Source: Prostheceraeus crozeri (Eukaryota; Platyhelminthes; Polycladida; Euryleptidae). From it: a stretch of DNA of 64,000 bases. Positions 48,353 through 60,401 of the stretch are shown one piece after another (the first letter of the stretch is position 1; every line of letters begins with the position of its first letter). Both the position numbers and the translations under genes were made by a program. Under the pieces are notes generated by a model, which was given only the letters and a program-made list of their open reading frames with translations, did no database searches and was not told the origin of the DNA. The DNA lies in assembly GCA_907163375.1 (NCBI GenBank), contig CAJQUW010002150.1, positions 171,768-235,767 on the forward strand, written 5' to 3'.

Positions 48353-50088
48353 ATAATTTCAAATACAGAACACCAATATGCTCTAAATTTAACTAAATGC
48401 AATTTTGGCTTAATCTGATTCTGGTGAAGGTTTGAATTTTGCTGACTGATTCTTTTTCATGTAAATTGCTATTAAGAAATGAAAAATTGATAGTATTTAA
48501 AAGTTTGTTTATCTTTCATCCAAATAGATCTGATTATCAAAAGTTTGACGGCAAAAAATGGTTCTCGGCAACGCTCCATCGTCCACTTGTTTTGATCTTG
48601 ATTGTCTAAAATTTAATTCAAAATTTGAATGGTAAGATATTGATGGAAAAGAAGTAAGGATACTACAGAAAAGCAGCCTAAATGAGCAATACAAGTGATA
48701 TTATCTAACTGGGTTGTTTGTATATGAAAAAGTCTAAAGACATTCGATATCTAATTTACCGATGTTGTGATAATTTAGCATCTAATCAAACAAATGTCGA
48801 ATGAAATTAGCTTAGCATAAAATTGCGTTTCAAAATTACTCAAATTTATGTTTCAGCACGCGAAATTTATAATATTTTGTGAACTATGCACTGCAAATCT
48901 TTATAACTTTCTATAAATCCAAACTACTTGTCAATGTAAGGAGGATTATTCAATCTACGTAGCAAATTTAGATACGATGAGACAATATTGTTTCAAGAAA
49001 TGAATTTTGTTCATTTTTGCCTAAATTTACTATTTCCATAAACAATATTGAAGCTGCCAATTTTTCCGTGTCGCTACCTAAACCCAGTGATCGATCAATA
49101 CACTGAAGTTTATCGTCTACATCTGTCAAGGAATGAAACAGCTTTGTTAGAATAAACATTTTTCAGCATACCTTAATGAAATTTCCATAGTTTTCTGAAG
49201 CATTTCTTTGTGAAAATCATATTTAAATTTTCGTAGCTAAATAGACCTTGTACATACCGTCTCAAGTTATGAAACATGGTCCTATGTCTGTATACTGAAT
49301 CAATTGGTCCAACGCATCGCAGTTTAGTTATTGTTCATAATATGAAGTACCTATCTTCTGGAATATTGTTTATGACATGCCTCCAAGTGCAAGACGAATC
49401 CTTGCCCTGACCAATGCAAATTCAGTAGTATTTGCACCATGAACATGGAGATTCTAAATCCTTCAATATGCCGTCGATCAATTGAATTAACTGATTTGAC
49501 GAATTCATATTCATTTCAATTTCTTGATGAGGAACTTGATTGCAAAACTTGTTTCATATTGTTATCGATTAACCAATGGGACTGTCAATTAAACAACAAC
49601 ATTTACTTAATTTTCACAATATTTGAATGTTGGTCAGTCATGTAAAACAATATATAAAATTAGAGAAATTGACAAATTGTAGGCTAATGAATATGTCAAG
49701 TGATTCAGATAGAAAATAACAACAACAACTTCTATTGAAATTTGAGGAACGAAATTGACACAGTGGGTTGCGATGGACATCGTCTTCAAAATTCTCGTGA
49801 ATATTTTTAAAAATTGCAAAAATATTTCTAGGCTATCCATCACTATGCAGAGCAGAGACTTGAAAAAAAGTGAATAAAGGCATTAATAAGAAGACCAATG
49901 AGAAACCAGAATTAGAAGATTTCAAATGCATGTTGGAGAGATAGCAGCTATCGTGGAATTTGATAAATTCAGGCGGCATTCTTTGGTATTGCTAGGGGTT
50001 GGTAATGGCAAAGCAGATGGAATCCATTTGAAAAATTTCAACTGCATTGGAAATTTCGTCGTAGCAAAAGACAATCAGGAAACCCAAT
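48353..50088. other. No gene recognised
   Basis: AT-rich, short frames only. No repeat shared with other parts was noticed. Confidence 0.4.
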
Positions 50089-50243
50089 ATACAAGACACC
50101 AACACCCTTGATTCCCGACCGGTATTCCTTTTGAACTGTCAGCGTGGCCTAGTGAAGAAGGTGCGAGCTCGTCTCCACCGCGGACTTCGGTTCGATTCCT
50201 AGGTCGGGCGAGTGCGGGGAATCAAGGCTTTGGTGTCTTGTAT
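50089..50243 (+). mobile_element. 155-bp TIR element with a tRNA-like core
   Basis: The ends ATACAAGACACCAA and TTGGTGTCTTGTAT are perfect inverted repeats, extended by CTTGATTCCC on each side. Between them, 50141-50210 looks tRNA-derived: A box TGGCCTAGTG (50145-50154) and a consensus-perfect B box GGTTCGATTCC (50189-50199). A TA lies at each edge. A pol III promoter inside a TIR element is an unusual mix of SINE and MITE traits. A partial copy is at 47519-47563. Confidence 0.82.
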
Positions 50244-50352
50244 TGACTTAATAGTTGTCATTCTCTTCAAATATTCAATGGACTGCGACAGACCTTTGTT
50301 GCCGATTGATGTTTCTCAAATGGTGCCAGATAAGCAGATCCACTGGCAAAAG

Positions 50353-50607
50353 CATAGAAATAAACTGTTTATCTGAAGTTCGCTAGAATAGAAATTGATT
50401 CAAGGTCGCGGCACAGCCGGGGAACTAAGTTGGGGCATGAAGAACCAATTAAAAGCTTCGATTTACTCATGTGACTGATTCTAACCCAATGATACAGACG
50501 TTGGCAGGTGCATCTAAGTGAAAATGCGTGCGATTTATGTGCCGTTATTGTGCATTGCATGAAGCTCAATTTCCATTCTAGAGGTTTTATTGTTGTCAAT
50601 TTCTATG
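50353..50607 (+). mobile_element. 255-bp hAT-like MITE, CATAGAAAT family, perfect target duplication
   Basis: Starts CATAGAAAT, ends ATTTCTATG. GGCAAAAG flanks both sides exactly (50345-50352 and 50608-50615). Nearly the same sequence as 19850-20111. No coding capacity. Confidence 0.95.
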
Positions 50608-50615
50608 GGCAAAAG

Positions 50616-51306
50616 CAACAAATTCCGACATCGATTTCACTGAAACAAACCATGATGAAGAAGAACTAAAATGACAGAATTTTCATTCTTCAAAAGAAAA
50701 CAATTCTCGTGCAAATTACACTGACATCAAAAGTGTACAATTTCTAAAATTTGTTTTGAAAACTTCTGAGCTCATCTGTAATTATTGAATAATAGAACAC
50801 GAACTTTGCAATGACAGCTTTTAAACAAGAAGACTGTGCCACAGTAGAGGATTAAATGTTTACATATACACTTATATCTTACCGTTTCATCAGACTTTGA
50901 TGCGGGCTTTGACTTATTTTCTGAGATGAAGAAAATTGAAGCTTCATAAGCAATTCGATAAACAATGTACTGGCTACTGTTAGTAATTTACACTGATGTG
51001 TACTGTCATTACTCATGTCTGGGATTTGAATGACAAGTGTATCATCTGTCATAAATTTTCTTTCCACAATGATATACATGTAGAACTTAAATCTTCCGTA
51101 ATCTGAGTCATGAAGTTTATGAAAATACTTCAAACTGCAAACGTTTTGCACCACAGATGTAGACAGTATGTTAATCATATTAATAAAGAGAGAAAGTTAT
51201 TTAATACTCAAACTAATATTCACTGATGACAGAGACACAGTGAAGCAAATGACAAGGAACAAAAATGTCATCTAATGTACTTCGGAATGACCATGCACTC
51301 GCTTTA
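50616..51306. other. No gene recognised
   Basis: AT-rich. A 99-codon minus frame at 50879-51178 has no recognisable domain. Confidence 0.4.
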
Positions 51307-51723
51307 TAGTCCGGCAGCCAGAACGAGTTTCTGCAGGGAACGAGGCCGAAAGTGAGACTTTTTATTCGATTTTATATTAGCCTAAATTAGAATTCCAACT
51401 GACTGGATTTCCTATCATTGCCCTATATTGAAGAATAACCTGTGAATAACCTGAAGACATTCCACGCCAAAAATTATGACTCTGGGCTTAGTACATTTCG
51501 TTTAATCAGAGAAAACATGCAAAATTTCATTTTTGCCAAAAACTGCAAATTGCGACACATTGAATTTACATGTGTTTTTCTTTGATCCTGTCTGACAAGA
51601 AGAGGAACTCACTAGAACTCGGCAGACGTGCAGCTTCGTAGTAGGCATAGGGTGCACATCATTCTGTGAAAGTCCTACTTTCGGCCTCGTTCCCTGCAGA
51701 AACTCGTTCTGGCTGCCGGACTA
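51307..51723. mobile_element. Foldback element, copy 3, with captured flank and TTA duplication
   Basis: TAGTCCGGCAG at the left and CTGCCGGACTA at the right, TTA on both sides. The left arm stops after about 52 bases. It is followed at 51359-51428 by an inverted copy of DNA that lies just outside the element at about 51757-51826 (landmark CCAACTGACTGGATTTCCTA). The right arm is intact from about 51450. Confidence 0.93.
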
Positions 51724-52012
51724 TTATGGTCATAGGAACACAGTGATAGAAATACAATGCAATATAGGGCAATGATAGGAAATCCAGTCAGTTGGAATTC
51801 TAACTTATGCTAATATAAAATCGAACACTCATTATTTCTCTGAACTTCTTAAAATCCTTTAATATGAAAAATTGATCCGTTGACTCATGCTTGGAAGTAT
51901 CGTAAATAGCTGTTGGGCGGGTGAGATTTTCACCGGAAATTTGCACCAAAGAAAAGATAAATCTTAACGGCACTGATGTCTTTTGTTTTTCAGCTAGCAC
52001 TATCTACATCAC

Positions 52013-53025
52013 TCTCATACGATGATGAAAGTCATCCAAGTAGCCATTTATAATAGAATATAATGCTTACTAATTTAAATTATTAATTGAAGTAGTCCTA
52101 ATGAGAACTGATGGCGTTCTCTAATCCGCAAATGTACAAAGGCAATGCTACTGTGACCATTGGATTAATCAGTTCTTACAAGAACTCAATGTAGCTTTCT
52201 CGTGGCAACGAATTAAAATTGATCAGCTTTGGCCCAATATCTGGTAAAAATGGAAATCTTAAGACTTGTAATACTACTCATTCTTGCTGTTAATATACTA
52301 ATACCATAGATTCCAAACACTGCCGTATACACGTTCAAAACAGACGTCTAATATACTGTACCGACTACAGATGCTGATAGTGGAAATAGAATAAGACAAT
52401 GGTCACCATAGGTTAAGGAAATTAAAAATGGATATTATAAAACAACAGGAAACCGATGAATAAAAATTGGAAAAGTGGAGGTAAAATATGGAAATACAAC
52501 GATGCTACTACACCGATTATAAGTGAACTATATCTGACACTACACAAAGTGGATAAGTGGAAAGTGGATAATGGAAGTAAACAATAGAACTACAATGACA
52601 CTACTACACCGAAAGCAATGAAACTATACACACTATACCTAAGACTACACAAGGAAAATACTATTTCTTCACTTGAATTTGTTATCGCCAGTTTCTTCAT
52701 CCGTCTATAATGCTTCATGTAATTCCACATTTCTTCATTTGAATTACAATACATCGACCACTACTTCAGCTACCGATGAACGGATATAAAACATAATACT
52801 GCAGTCCGTCAGTCATCAGCAGGTACTCGTCTAGTTGTGTTTCGACCCCTAACCTGAACACTCAGACCCAGACGAGCGGGATCCCACACATAGTCGCTGA
52901 CAAAATACTGAATAGGTAATGATATGTCTTGAAAGATATGTCACAAAGATAAATCAGACATCATTCAATTGTTACGTTTCCCACATGTAAACTGATCCTG
53001 ACATTAAATTCATCCCATCAATAAA
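52013..53025 (+). repeat. 1-kb unclassified dispersed repeat, copy 2
   Basis: Same family and orientation as 6155-7128. It retains a segment at about 52802-52858 (AGTCCGTCAGTCATCAGCAG onward) that copy 1 lacks and is therefore probably the more complete copy. No coding frame. Confidence 0.82.
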
Positions 53026-55080
53026 TACAGTATGCTTTTTGCGATCCGCACATGTAAACAAATCCTGTACATCATGACCGACTGATGACCTGCTCGATAT
53101 AGAACCCTCCACATATTAGCTTTGACAAAGACTATGAGGGCATATGTTTTAAATGATCAACGCTGACATCATCAAATGGTCGAGAAAGTATGAGAAGGAT
53201 CTTTAAAATGCACCATTCAATATTTTTAAGTCTAATGTCGATTGAAGTAATTATCCAAACTGTTAGTACTTCACTCGATCATGCAGATGCTCGCACTGAT
53301 ATTTCTAGTACCTGCATATGGATGTTTTAGACTTCTCAATAGTTCACTGTACTCCGACAGAGTATTGTGTTGTCTGTCTTTTGCAGCAGCACAATACACA
53401 CGCGAGTGCACACCTCTCCATCATCTATCAGCTGCAAGGTGTCCAACGTTTGCCCATTTACTGAGATTCTTCAGCCAATTGCGGATTGCAGATGGATTCA
53501 TGGCTAACTCATGATACGAAATCGGCATCGATAATCAAAAATTGATTGATTTCAATTAATTGATTGTTCACGAATATCAGTTTCACTTAACTAATTGAAA
53601 GCAGCAATAAAATAGCAATTTTTGAGAATCACTCCTGAATGATGCTATGTAGATTTCATTGCACACATGACATAGCTTTGGATTATTGCATGGCGCCCGT
53701 ATTTCATATTTATGAGCTCATTTGCAGCGCTTCATATTCAAACGCAGTGAACGAGTTAAATAAGTACAATTTAAATATATCAATTTTAGTTAGCTCATTC
53801 AGATGCATTTAAATAATAATGGCATTTTCTCTAGATGCTGCAATATTTCACTTCTTTTATTTAAATCTGTGAAATGAAGAAGCGCATGGTCGATAAAAAC
53901 TGTGTGAAAACATTATAAATGAATAAATGCATGACAAGATTGTAATTGCGAGGATGCACGACTGCTGATAATTCGTGCCACTCATTCGCCCATCACTAAG
54001 TTAGGTCTTTCAGATACACATGCCATCAAACTGACGTCAGTTATTATAGGATTCGGTGAACGGATGCTTTGACATAATCATAATTTGAATTGACTGCTAA
54101 ATAATGGCGCGTAATGTGAAGCACAGAATGATAATGAGATATTTGGGAACATCCTTGACACAGATAATGGAAACCAAATTTCAAAACTATCAAGAAATAC
54201 TTCAAATATTCGATGAACATCATAGTGAAAACTGATCAATTCATCACTAAATTGCAACCACTTTCAGACGCGCTGTAGAGATTTCAGAGGCTTGTTTGCC
54301 TTGCTAACAACTACTCGGTTATGCCCTGTTTGCCCATTTAGAATTTAACGAGAGCTTTCACCATTAACATGCTAGAAATACATTTTGTGAGATTATTAGT
54401 TACTAATGTTATGAAAAATGAACTCTCTCTATTTGCTGTTCTCTTATTTTGAAAGGTTTGAAATTGCTAACTATACAGACTTCGATTGATACACTTAAAT
54501 GTGTTAGCACAATTTCAACTATTAATGTTTGACCACTTCTCAAATCATCTAGAAAGTGAGATCATTTGGAGGAATATGATTTGTTTTGTTTACAAATAAA
54601 TTAGTTTGAATTGAAACTTCAGCATTCTTTCGTTGAGGCAATGAAAAATTAATGCATTGGTAATTTAGAATAAGTAATAGATTACCGATTCTAGAGGAAA
54701 TGAGAAATGTCGGCTTGGTGAAAATATTTGTAAAAACACTCCTCGTTAGTGCTTCCTCGATGCTTCAATTTATGAATCCAATATGCAAATTATAGCACCG
54801 TTAACGGCCCGGGATACCCGCCGATTCTATAAATGATCGATATACGTGGAGGTATCCAAATAACGAGGCAAAGCAAGCAATTTCCAAGACGTTATTTGCA
54901 AGATTGCTATCACTTCCGCTTCCTCTCATGCTTCCATAGCTTTCGCTTCCTGTAATGAGCGACAGGCATGCATCATCAACCGCGTAGACTATTTAAAATA
55001 CAGAATTGAAGATCATGAAATCTATTTTGTGGCTTTGTGCCGGATTAGTCAAAAGTCTTTACAACTGAAAAGAGTATCTG
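53026..55080. other. About 2 kb without an assigned gene
   Basis: A 77-codon frame at 53281-53514 starts with a hydrophobic stretch (LALIFLVPAYGCF), so a small secreted product cannot be excluded, but nothing supports expression. The rest is AT-rich. Confidence 0.35.
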
Positions 55081-55295
55081 CGGCGTGGCCTTGTGGTAGA
55101 GTGCTCGCTCTGCGTCCGGGAGACCTTGGTTCAAACTTTGGTCTGGTCAAGCCTAGAGTTTAAAAATAGGTGCACTCTGCATTCTTGCTAAGCACTCAAG
55201 AATGAGAGTGGGAGAAAATAACTCAGCCTAATGGAAGAAAGGCTCAGTGCCTAATGTGCTTCCAAGTGTAAATAAGGTTCATTTATTTCTTTTTT
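55081..55295 (+). mobile_element. tRNA-derived SINE, best copy
   Basis: Head: A box TGGCCTTGTGGT at 55086-55097 and B box GGTTCAAAC at 55128-55136. A body follows with TGCATTCTTGC, AATGAGAGTGGG and AATGTGCTTCCAAGTGTAAA, then a T-rich end. Head and body are shared with the diverged minus copy at 28016-28232. Confidence 0.83.
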
Positions 55296-55384
55296 AACTC
55301 AATTTAATTTTTTTCTTTAACTCAGTTCAGCAAAGAAGCATTATATTACATTTACTTGTAAGTAGGATTGCATCACATCATAAA

Positions 55385-55774
55385 AAATCAGCATTCGGAA
55401 AGTCCTGCACCGTTGTTATCACAATTGTTAATTGGAGTCCGAGCAAAAGAAGAAAGGTTCTTTCTAACATATCCAATGGAATATTTTTCAATTTCGGCAA
55501 CAATTTTTGCTTTTTAGTTCATCTGCTAAATGGCAGCTTGTTCCACCGACGTGGAATTTTGATGGTAGATATAACCACAGCCAATACTCGCAAGCACTAC
55601 TGAATTTATCCAAAATTTCTTTGCAGATCTGGTGCTTCGGCGGTAATGGGGAGGGGCGCCGTCTTGCTGGCACAACATTTCGTGGCTTATTGTGAAAAAA
55701 TGCAGTTTTTCGAAGAGATTAGAGGAATTTCGTTGTCCAGTCATCGTTTCTGCGGATATTTCAACGGCTACCAC
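55385..55774 (-). pseudogene. Mariner/IS630-type transposase C-terminal remnant
   Basis: The minus frame has CQQDGAPPHY at about 55650-55680, the hallmark around the second catalytic Asp in this DDE group. Next comes KFWI, then a jump (the usual WIGR...SPDLTPLDFFLWG block with the third catalytic residue is missing) to GYIYHQNSTSV, and after stops VAEIEKYSIGYVRKN, which resembles the family C-terminus. It has an internal deletion and stop codons. Confidence 0.75.
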
Positions 55775-56491
55775 CCCACCACACCTTTCTTAAGTTAAGC
55801 ACATTAATGGAGTTGATGTGGTCTGGGTCATTATCACTTCTAGGGTTGTCGCGACATGACTTTGTTGAGTTGACCTAGTGCTATCTGCTCTGACGATGAG
55901 GTCAGGAGAAGTCAGATCAAGCTGCTGACATCGCTACACTTCACGTTATCGTCTCTAATTCGAAAAGTACTTGTTGGATTTGCATAATGTTTTGTATGTG
56001 GGTAGAAAATATACTCAAATACGTGTCTCTGAAGTTTTGTGACGATTGATTCAGTTCTACGGATTGTAGACAAATTTGAAAACGTGGGGGGAAGATAACC
56101 CATAAGTACCCAGAATGCATAAACACAGAATTTCTCACAAGCTCAGCCTCAAAACTCAATGAAGCTATTGTATCAGCTATTCTAGCGTCGTCAAAAGGAT
56201 GCCATGTTATGCTAGGCCATGTCCAAGTGATTTTATCTGGAAATATTGCCGATTTTAACACTAGAAAGACCAAAGAATCATTTGTTTCATTCATTTTAGT
56301 CCAAAGTCTATTTTCATTTTCAAAACAGTGCTACGTCAACAGTTTGGAATCAATAACCAATGGCGTTCACGACTTCTACAATGCGTGTAAGTTCATTGAG
56401 ATGATGCTCAATAATCTTCCTTTATCAGAATGATATAGTATTATCAGAATTAACATAGCAGTAATATTTGCAAAATTGTTTTTATGGATCT

Positions 56492-57182
56492 AGTCGTTTT
56501 CGTCGACACGTTCATTTCGTCGACAACCATTTTTGAGGAAAACGTTCATATCGTCGACAGGTTCATATCGTCGACAGATTCATTTCGTCGACAATTGCAG
56601 CAGTGTACGATAATTTCAGAAATCTCTCAATTATTTTTTATATTGGACTTCTATGCGGAGCTCTATCACTCTTGATAGCTATATAGTCCATAGAAGTAGA
56701 TTATAGTAGACTTTCTATGGTTTTGTTATTTTCTAAGATATAGAAATATCATTTTATGGAAGACTATGCATCTTTCTACTCAATCGCTTTGATATCATAA
56801 CGTTGCATCGTAGTTCATTTGCATTATAGCTTAATCACAGTCCATTTCCATGGACAGGCACAGTTTGATTTAGAATTCAAACTTGAATTCGCATTGCTAG
56901 TATCTATTTCGGTGGCAGTCATTGCAATAGGAACCTCGTCGCAATGAACTTCTAATTAACAAAAACAACGAAAGATAAGCCACTACTAATTTTTGAAGTC
57001 ACTACTAAACAAATGCACAAGTTAAATCGAATTTATCCATTAATTATAAATTATATGAAAGCATAGAAATGTCTATGAAATGAACTTGTCGACGAAATGA
57101 ACTTGTCGACGAAATGAACGTGTCGACGAAATGAACGTTCATAGTGTCGACGATATGAACCTGTCGACGAAAAGTACGACTC
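56492..57182. mobile_element. MITE with 17-bp GTCGAC subterminal repeats
   Basis: The left block (56492-56596) and right block (57075-57182) carry inverted arrays of the 17-bp unit TTCATTTCGTCGACAGG, each with a SalI-type GTCGAC core. The outer tips AGTCGTTTTCGTCGACA and (inverse) AGTCGTACTTTTCGTCGACA are similar. The interior of about 480 bases has no coding frame. Target duplication not identified. The unit is close to that of the 1.3-kb array at 25899. Confidence 0.75.
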
Positions 57183-58940
57183 CCGTTTTTATCACGAGGA
57201 GGACCAACAAGTAGGGTTTGACCACTTTCAACGCAACGATGTTCATTATGCCGAATGTTAGAAAATGTTTCGGATAATAAATGTAATTTACGACGCTGTA
57301 AAGAATAAATTAAACAATTAATGCTATAAAAGCTTTATAGAACATAGATATAGGCGTCTAACTGCTTCTATCTAATCGAAAAAATATTGAGTTTCTATAC
57401 CATGTGACACGTCTCTACCTCACATAATGAAATTGCATCTTGCTTTCGGATAGCAACTATTATCGAAGAATAGATATGTAATTATTAAGCAAAATAACAA
57501 AGTGAAACAACTACACGACTTCATTCATTATTGAAGTTTGCTCTGTGTGAGCAGTGACACTTAAAGTGCATGTCGTTGCATGCTGCCGGCGCATTCATGA
57601 GAAGTCAATCTTTGATCAATTGCTATCCACATGTAGTACCATAAGCGGTACTATTTAGACTCAATCCACCATCAAGATTCAAGAAGACTTTCGATTTATT
57701 CTCCATTTCAATGACTTTTTAGTGTGAAAGATTGTTTCATACAACACATGTCCTGATGCTTCGATTTGAAACATTTTCAAGGTCATCAAATCGCTATCAC
57801 TTTTCAAGGTCATCAAATTGTCAGGAAGTTTCAAGATCATTGAATCGTCAACAAATTTTAAGATCCTGAATTCGTCAGCAATTTCCAAGGTAATAAAAGT
57901 GGTGTATGTCGTATTATTGTAATACCAATACTAGATTCCCCAGGTCATTATCAAGAATAACCAGACGTGCTTGCAGCCCCAAGTCTGCTGTAATTATAAT
58001 TCAAATTACAAATCCATGACGCACATAAAACAAGATACCACTCACAAACATAATAGACATCTACACAAGCATATTCTGCTAAAAGATAAAAGCAATAGAG
58101 ATCTCACGATCCCAGAAAGAATGTCATACATCATAGAGATATGCCACAAAAAGCACTGGCTATTTTCATGGTCTTTAAATTGTTAATAATTTTCAAGGTC
58201 ATCAAATTGTCATCAATATTCAAGGTCATTAAATCACTAGTAAGGAGACTGAATATAGCCACTGATAAATTTGTTGAACTAGCATAAGGAATAAAACTGC
58301 ACTTTTTCACGTTGCAAATGTTGACTTGGCTAATATATTTCTACAGAAATGTTTCGAATCGGTCAATTTAGTTAATTCTCCGTGACAGATTGCGAGGGTA
58401 CATCGATTACCAAATCATTTCGAAACATAAAAAGTCTTGCACGCATTCAAAAATAAATTCATCTTTGATAATAAGTCTTTTCTTGTTTGATTTCATTTAA
58501 CCTGAGCGTTTCATGATTATTAATGGAGCATAATCTCGTGTCATTCTGAGGCGAAACAACACGAAAAGTGTTAAGTTTCAATGACGGCAATATAAATTCA
58601 ATATTAAGTATTTCTCAAATGCCTGATTAGATCTATCATTTTCTCTGCATAATTAATTTCATTAATTTTAGTTTTTCATGACAGACCCTGAAAATCATTT
58701 GGATGGAAATAGAATTTTCATTTGCGCTTAAAATTGCAAGTAGAAAATCGAAAACAAGTTTCGTAGAGATTAACTGATTTTATTATGAGTTCTTTGAATT
58801 GTAATTTTTTAATTATTGCCAATTATTGCTTGAATTCAAAAATTAATTTGTCCAAGCATCTGGGTACTATCAAAATCTCTATCAGAGTTTAAAAGACCAT
58901 ATCCTTTTGTTTTCATTGTTTTTATCGTTTCCTTTCAATT
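57183..58940. other. No gene recognised apart from a short repeat
   Basis: AT-rich; minisatellite at 57773-57895 listed separately. The 71-codon frame at 57971-58186 has no domain. Confidence 0.4.
57773..57895. repeat. Degenerate 27-bp minisatellite
   Basis: About five units of a TTTCAAGGTCATCAAATCGT-like motif, 26 to 28 bases each. Further units at 58186-58240, after an unrelated stretch, suggest the array was interrupted by an insertion. Confidence 0.75.
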
Positions 58941-59317
58941 GAGCTATATCAGATGGGTCGGCAACCTCTAATGCTTCGCAGGGCTCAATATTACGACCCA
59001 TGCTTTTTCATGTTACAACAGGAAATTTGCAACCTCTACATAAATCTGGCTATAATGATCATGTTCTGGAAGAGAAGAAATCAAAGAGCATTGTAATTAA
59101 AAACAACCTAACCTGCTTGCCAATTTGCATCCCTGATTGTGAACTTGTTGGAGGACACAAGATAGTTGGTATCATTTGGAACAGCGACTTAAAATGGAAC
59201 CGTCATTTTGAATATATACTGCCTGACATAAAAAATGCTCCACTCAAATATATGAACTTTATTCCACTCACACTCATGAATTATAAGATAGCATTTTATA
59301 TAAAACATTATATTTGA
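58940..59317 (+). pseudogene. CR1/L2-like LINE fragment (RT thumb region)
   Basis: The plus frame at 59000-59317 contains KSKSIVIKNN, CIPDCELVGGHKIVGIIWN and LKWNRHFEYI, matching the block after YADD in CR1/L2-like RTs (K-ILGV-W, LxWxxHxxYI). It runs to the edge of the Tc1-like element. The upstream RT core is absent or unreadable. Confidence 0.75.
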
Positions 59318-59331
59318 ATAAATGGGAGACA

Positions 59332-60401
59332 TTAGTACCGAGTATGTCCTCCCCGCACTGAAATGCAGCTTTGAAGTCTCATCGGCATCGAGTCGCAAAG
59401 ATGATCAAACCGTTCCTGATCCAGCAATGACCATTGATCGATGAGTCTCTCTGAAAGAGCTGTCAGTGTTGATGGCGGATGATCATATGCATCTCTCACT
59501 TTCTGACCAAGTTCATCCCAAGCATGTTCGATCAGAGACAGGTCGGGGGAGCGTGAAGGTCAATGGAGGATACGAATTCCAGATCTCACTATCGCTGTTG
59601 TTACACAATGAGCTCTGTGTGGTCGAGCGTTGTCATCCTGGAATATGAGGTTGAGTTCATTTACCGTTGGGATGACGATTGGAGATATGATATTCGATAA
59701 ATATCGCTCTCCGTTCAAGTTCCCATTCACAATGACTGCGACAGTTCGACCTCCGTACCAGATACCGGCCCAGATCATCACGCTACCACCACCACAGCGG
59801 TCATGCTCAGATATGCAGCAGGGTGAATACCTCTCACCAACCATTCGATGCACTCTAATGCGACCATCGTGAAAATCCGAAGTGTAACGGGATTCATCCA
59901 TCCACATCACTTGACGCCATTCCTCTGTACTCCACGACCGATGCTGCTCACACCATTCCACACGCTTTCGCTTGTGTTCGAGACCTGCGGAGAAAAATAT
60001 TGGCAGTGAAACAATGTCATTGTGTGAAATTCTCGCATTACTTACTTAGAGGAATTCTTACAGTAGGTGGGTATGACCTCAGGCCCGCTTCTGCTAGACG
60101 GCGATATGCTGTTCGTATACTGCATGCAATTCCTGCTGCAGCTTTCCAGCTGATGGCCAGTCGAGGAACATTCTTAAAGCGATTGCGCTTTGCTGAGATA
60201 ACCAACTACCTATCGGTAGCATTGTTTGTCAATCTCGGTCTACCTGATCCTTTCCTTCTTTTAACATTTCCATCATTGTTCCATCGACTCCACGACCTGC
60301 TCCCAGTGTGACACACCCAACTTCCGTCCAACAAACCTACAACTCTTTCCACATCTTAGCATTCCAACAGCCATTCCTTTTACAAACTCTGATTGCGACA
60401 T
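59332..60401 (-). pseudogene. Tc1-like transposase, with probable intron
   Basis: DDE transposase of a Tc1/mariner element, minus strand, from ATG at 60401 to TAA at 59332-59334. The N-terminus has a helix-turn-helix region (ATG reading MSQSEFVKGM), then SRSWSRWNNDGN and GSGRPR, an AT-hook-like motif; a second HTH-like part includes AIRTAYRRL-type sequence and GLRSYPP. Catalytic block: first D in MWMDESRY, second in QDDNARPH, third residue E in SLIEHAWDEL, with 34 residues between the last two (DD34E). C-terminus is RGGHTRY, typical of the family. Lesions: a frameshift near the VSH/SRS junction, a TAG where the family has an aromatic after DR, and a TGA at the conserved ILHW tryptophan. A 61-bp stretch breaks the frame between the HTH half and the catalytic half and looks like an intron. 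The terminal repeats were not located. Confidence 0.9.
59985..60045 (-). other. Probable 61-bp intron in the Tc1-like transposase
   Basis: Reads GTAAGTAATG at its start and TTTTTCTCCGCAG at its end on the minus strand. Removing it joins IPLS directly to LEHKRKRVEW in one frame, which restores the usual Tc1 linker pattern. It has an in-frame TAA near its start, so it could not be read through. Confidence 0.8.

Noticed and set aside
50141-50210. Functional tRNA gene
   Set aside because: A and B boxes are present, but I could not pair a full cloverleaf with a plausible acceptor stem, and it is enclosed by TIRs of a repeated element.
60000-60311. 103-codon plus-strand gene
   Set aside because: It is antisense to the N-terminal half and intron of the Tc1-like transposase.
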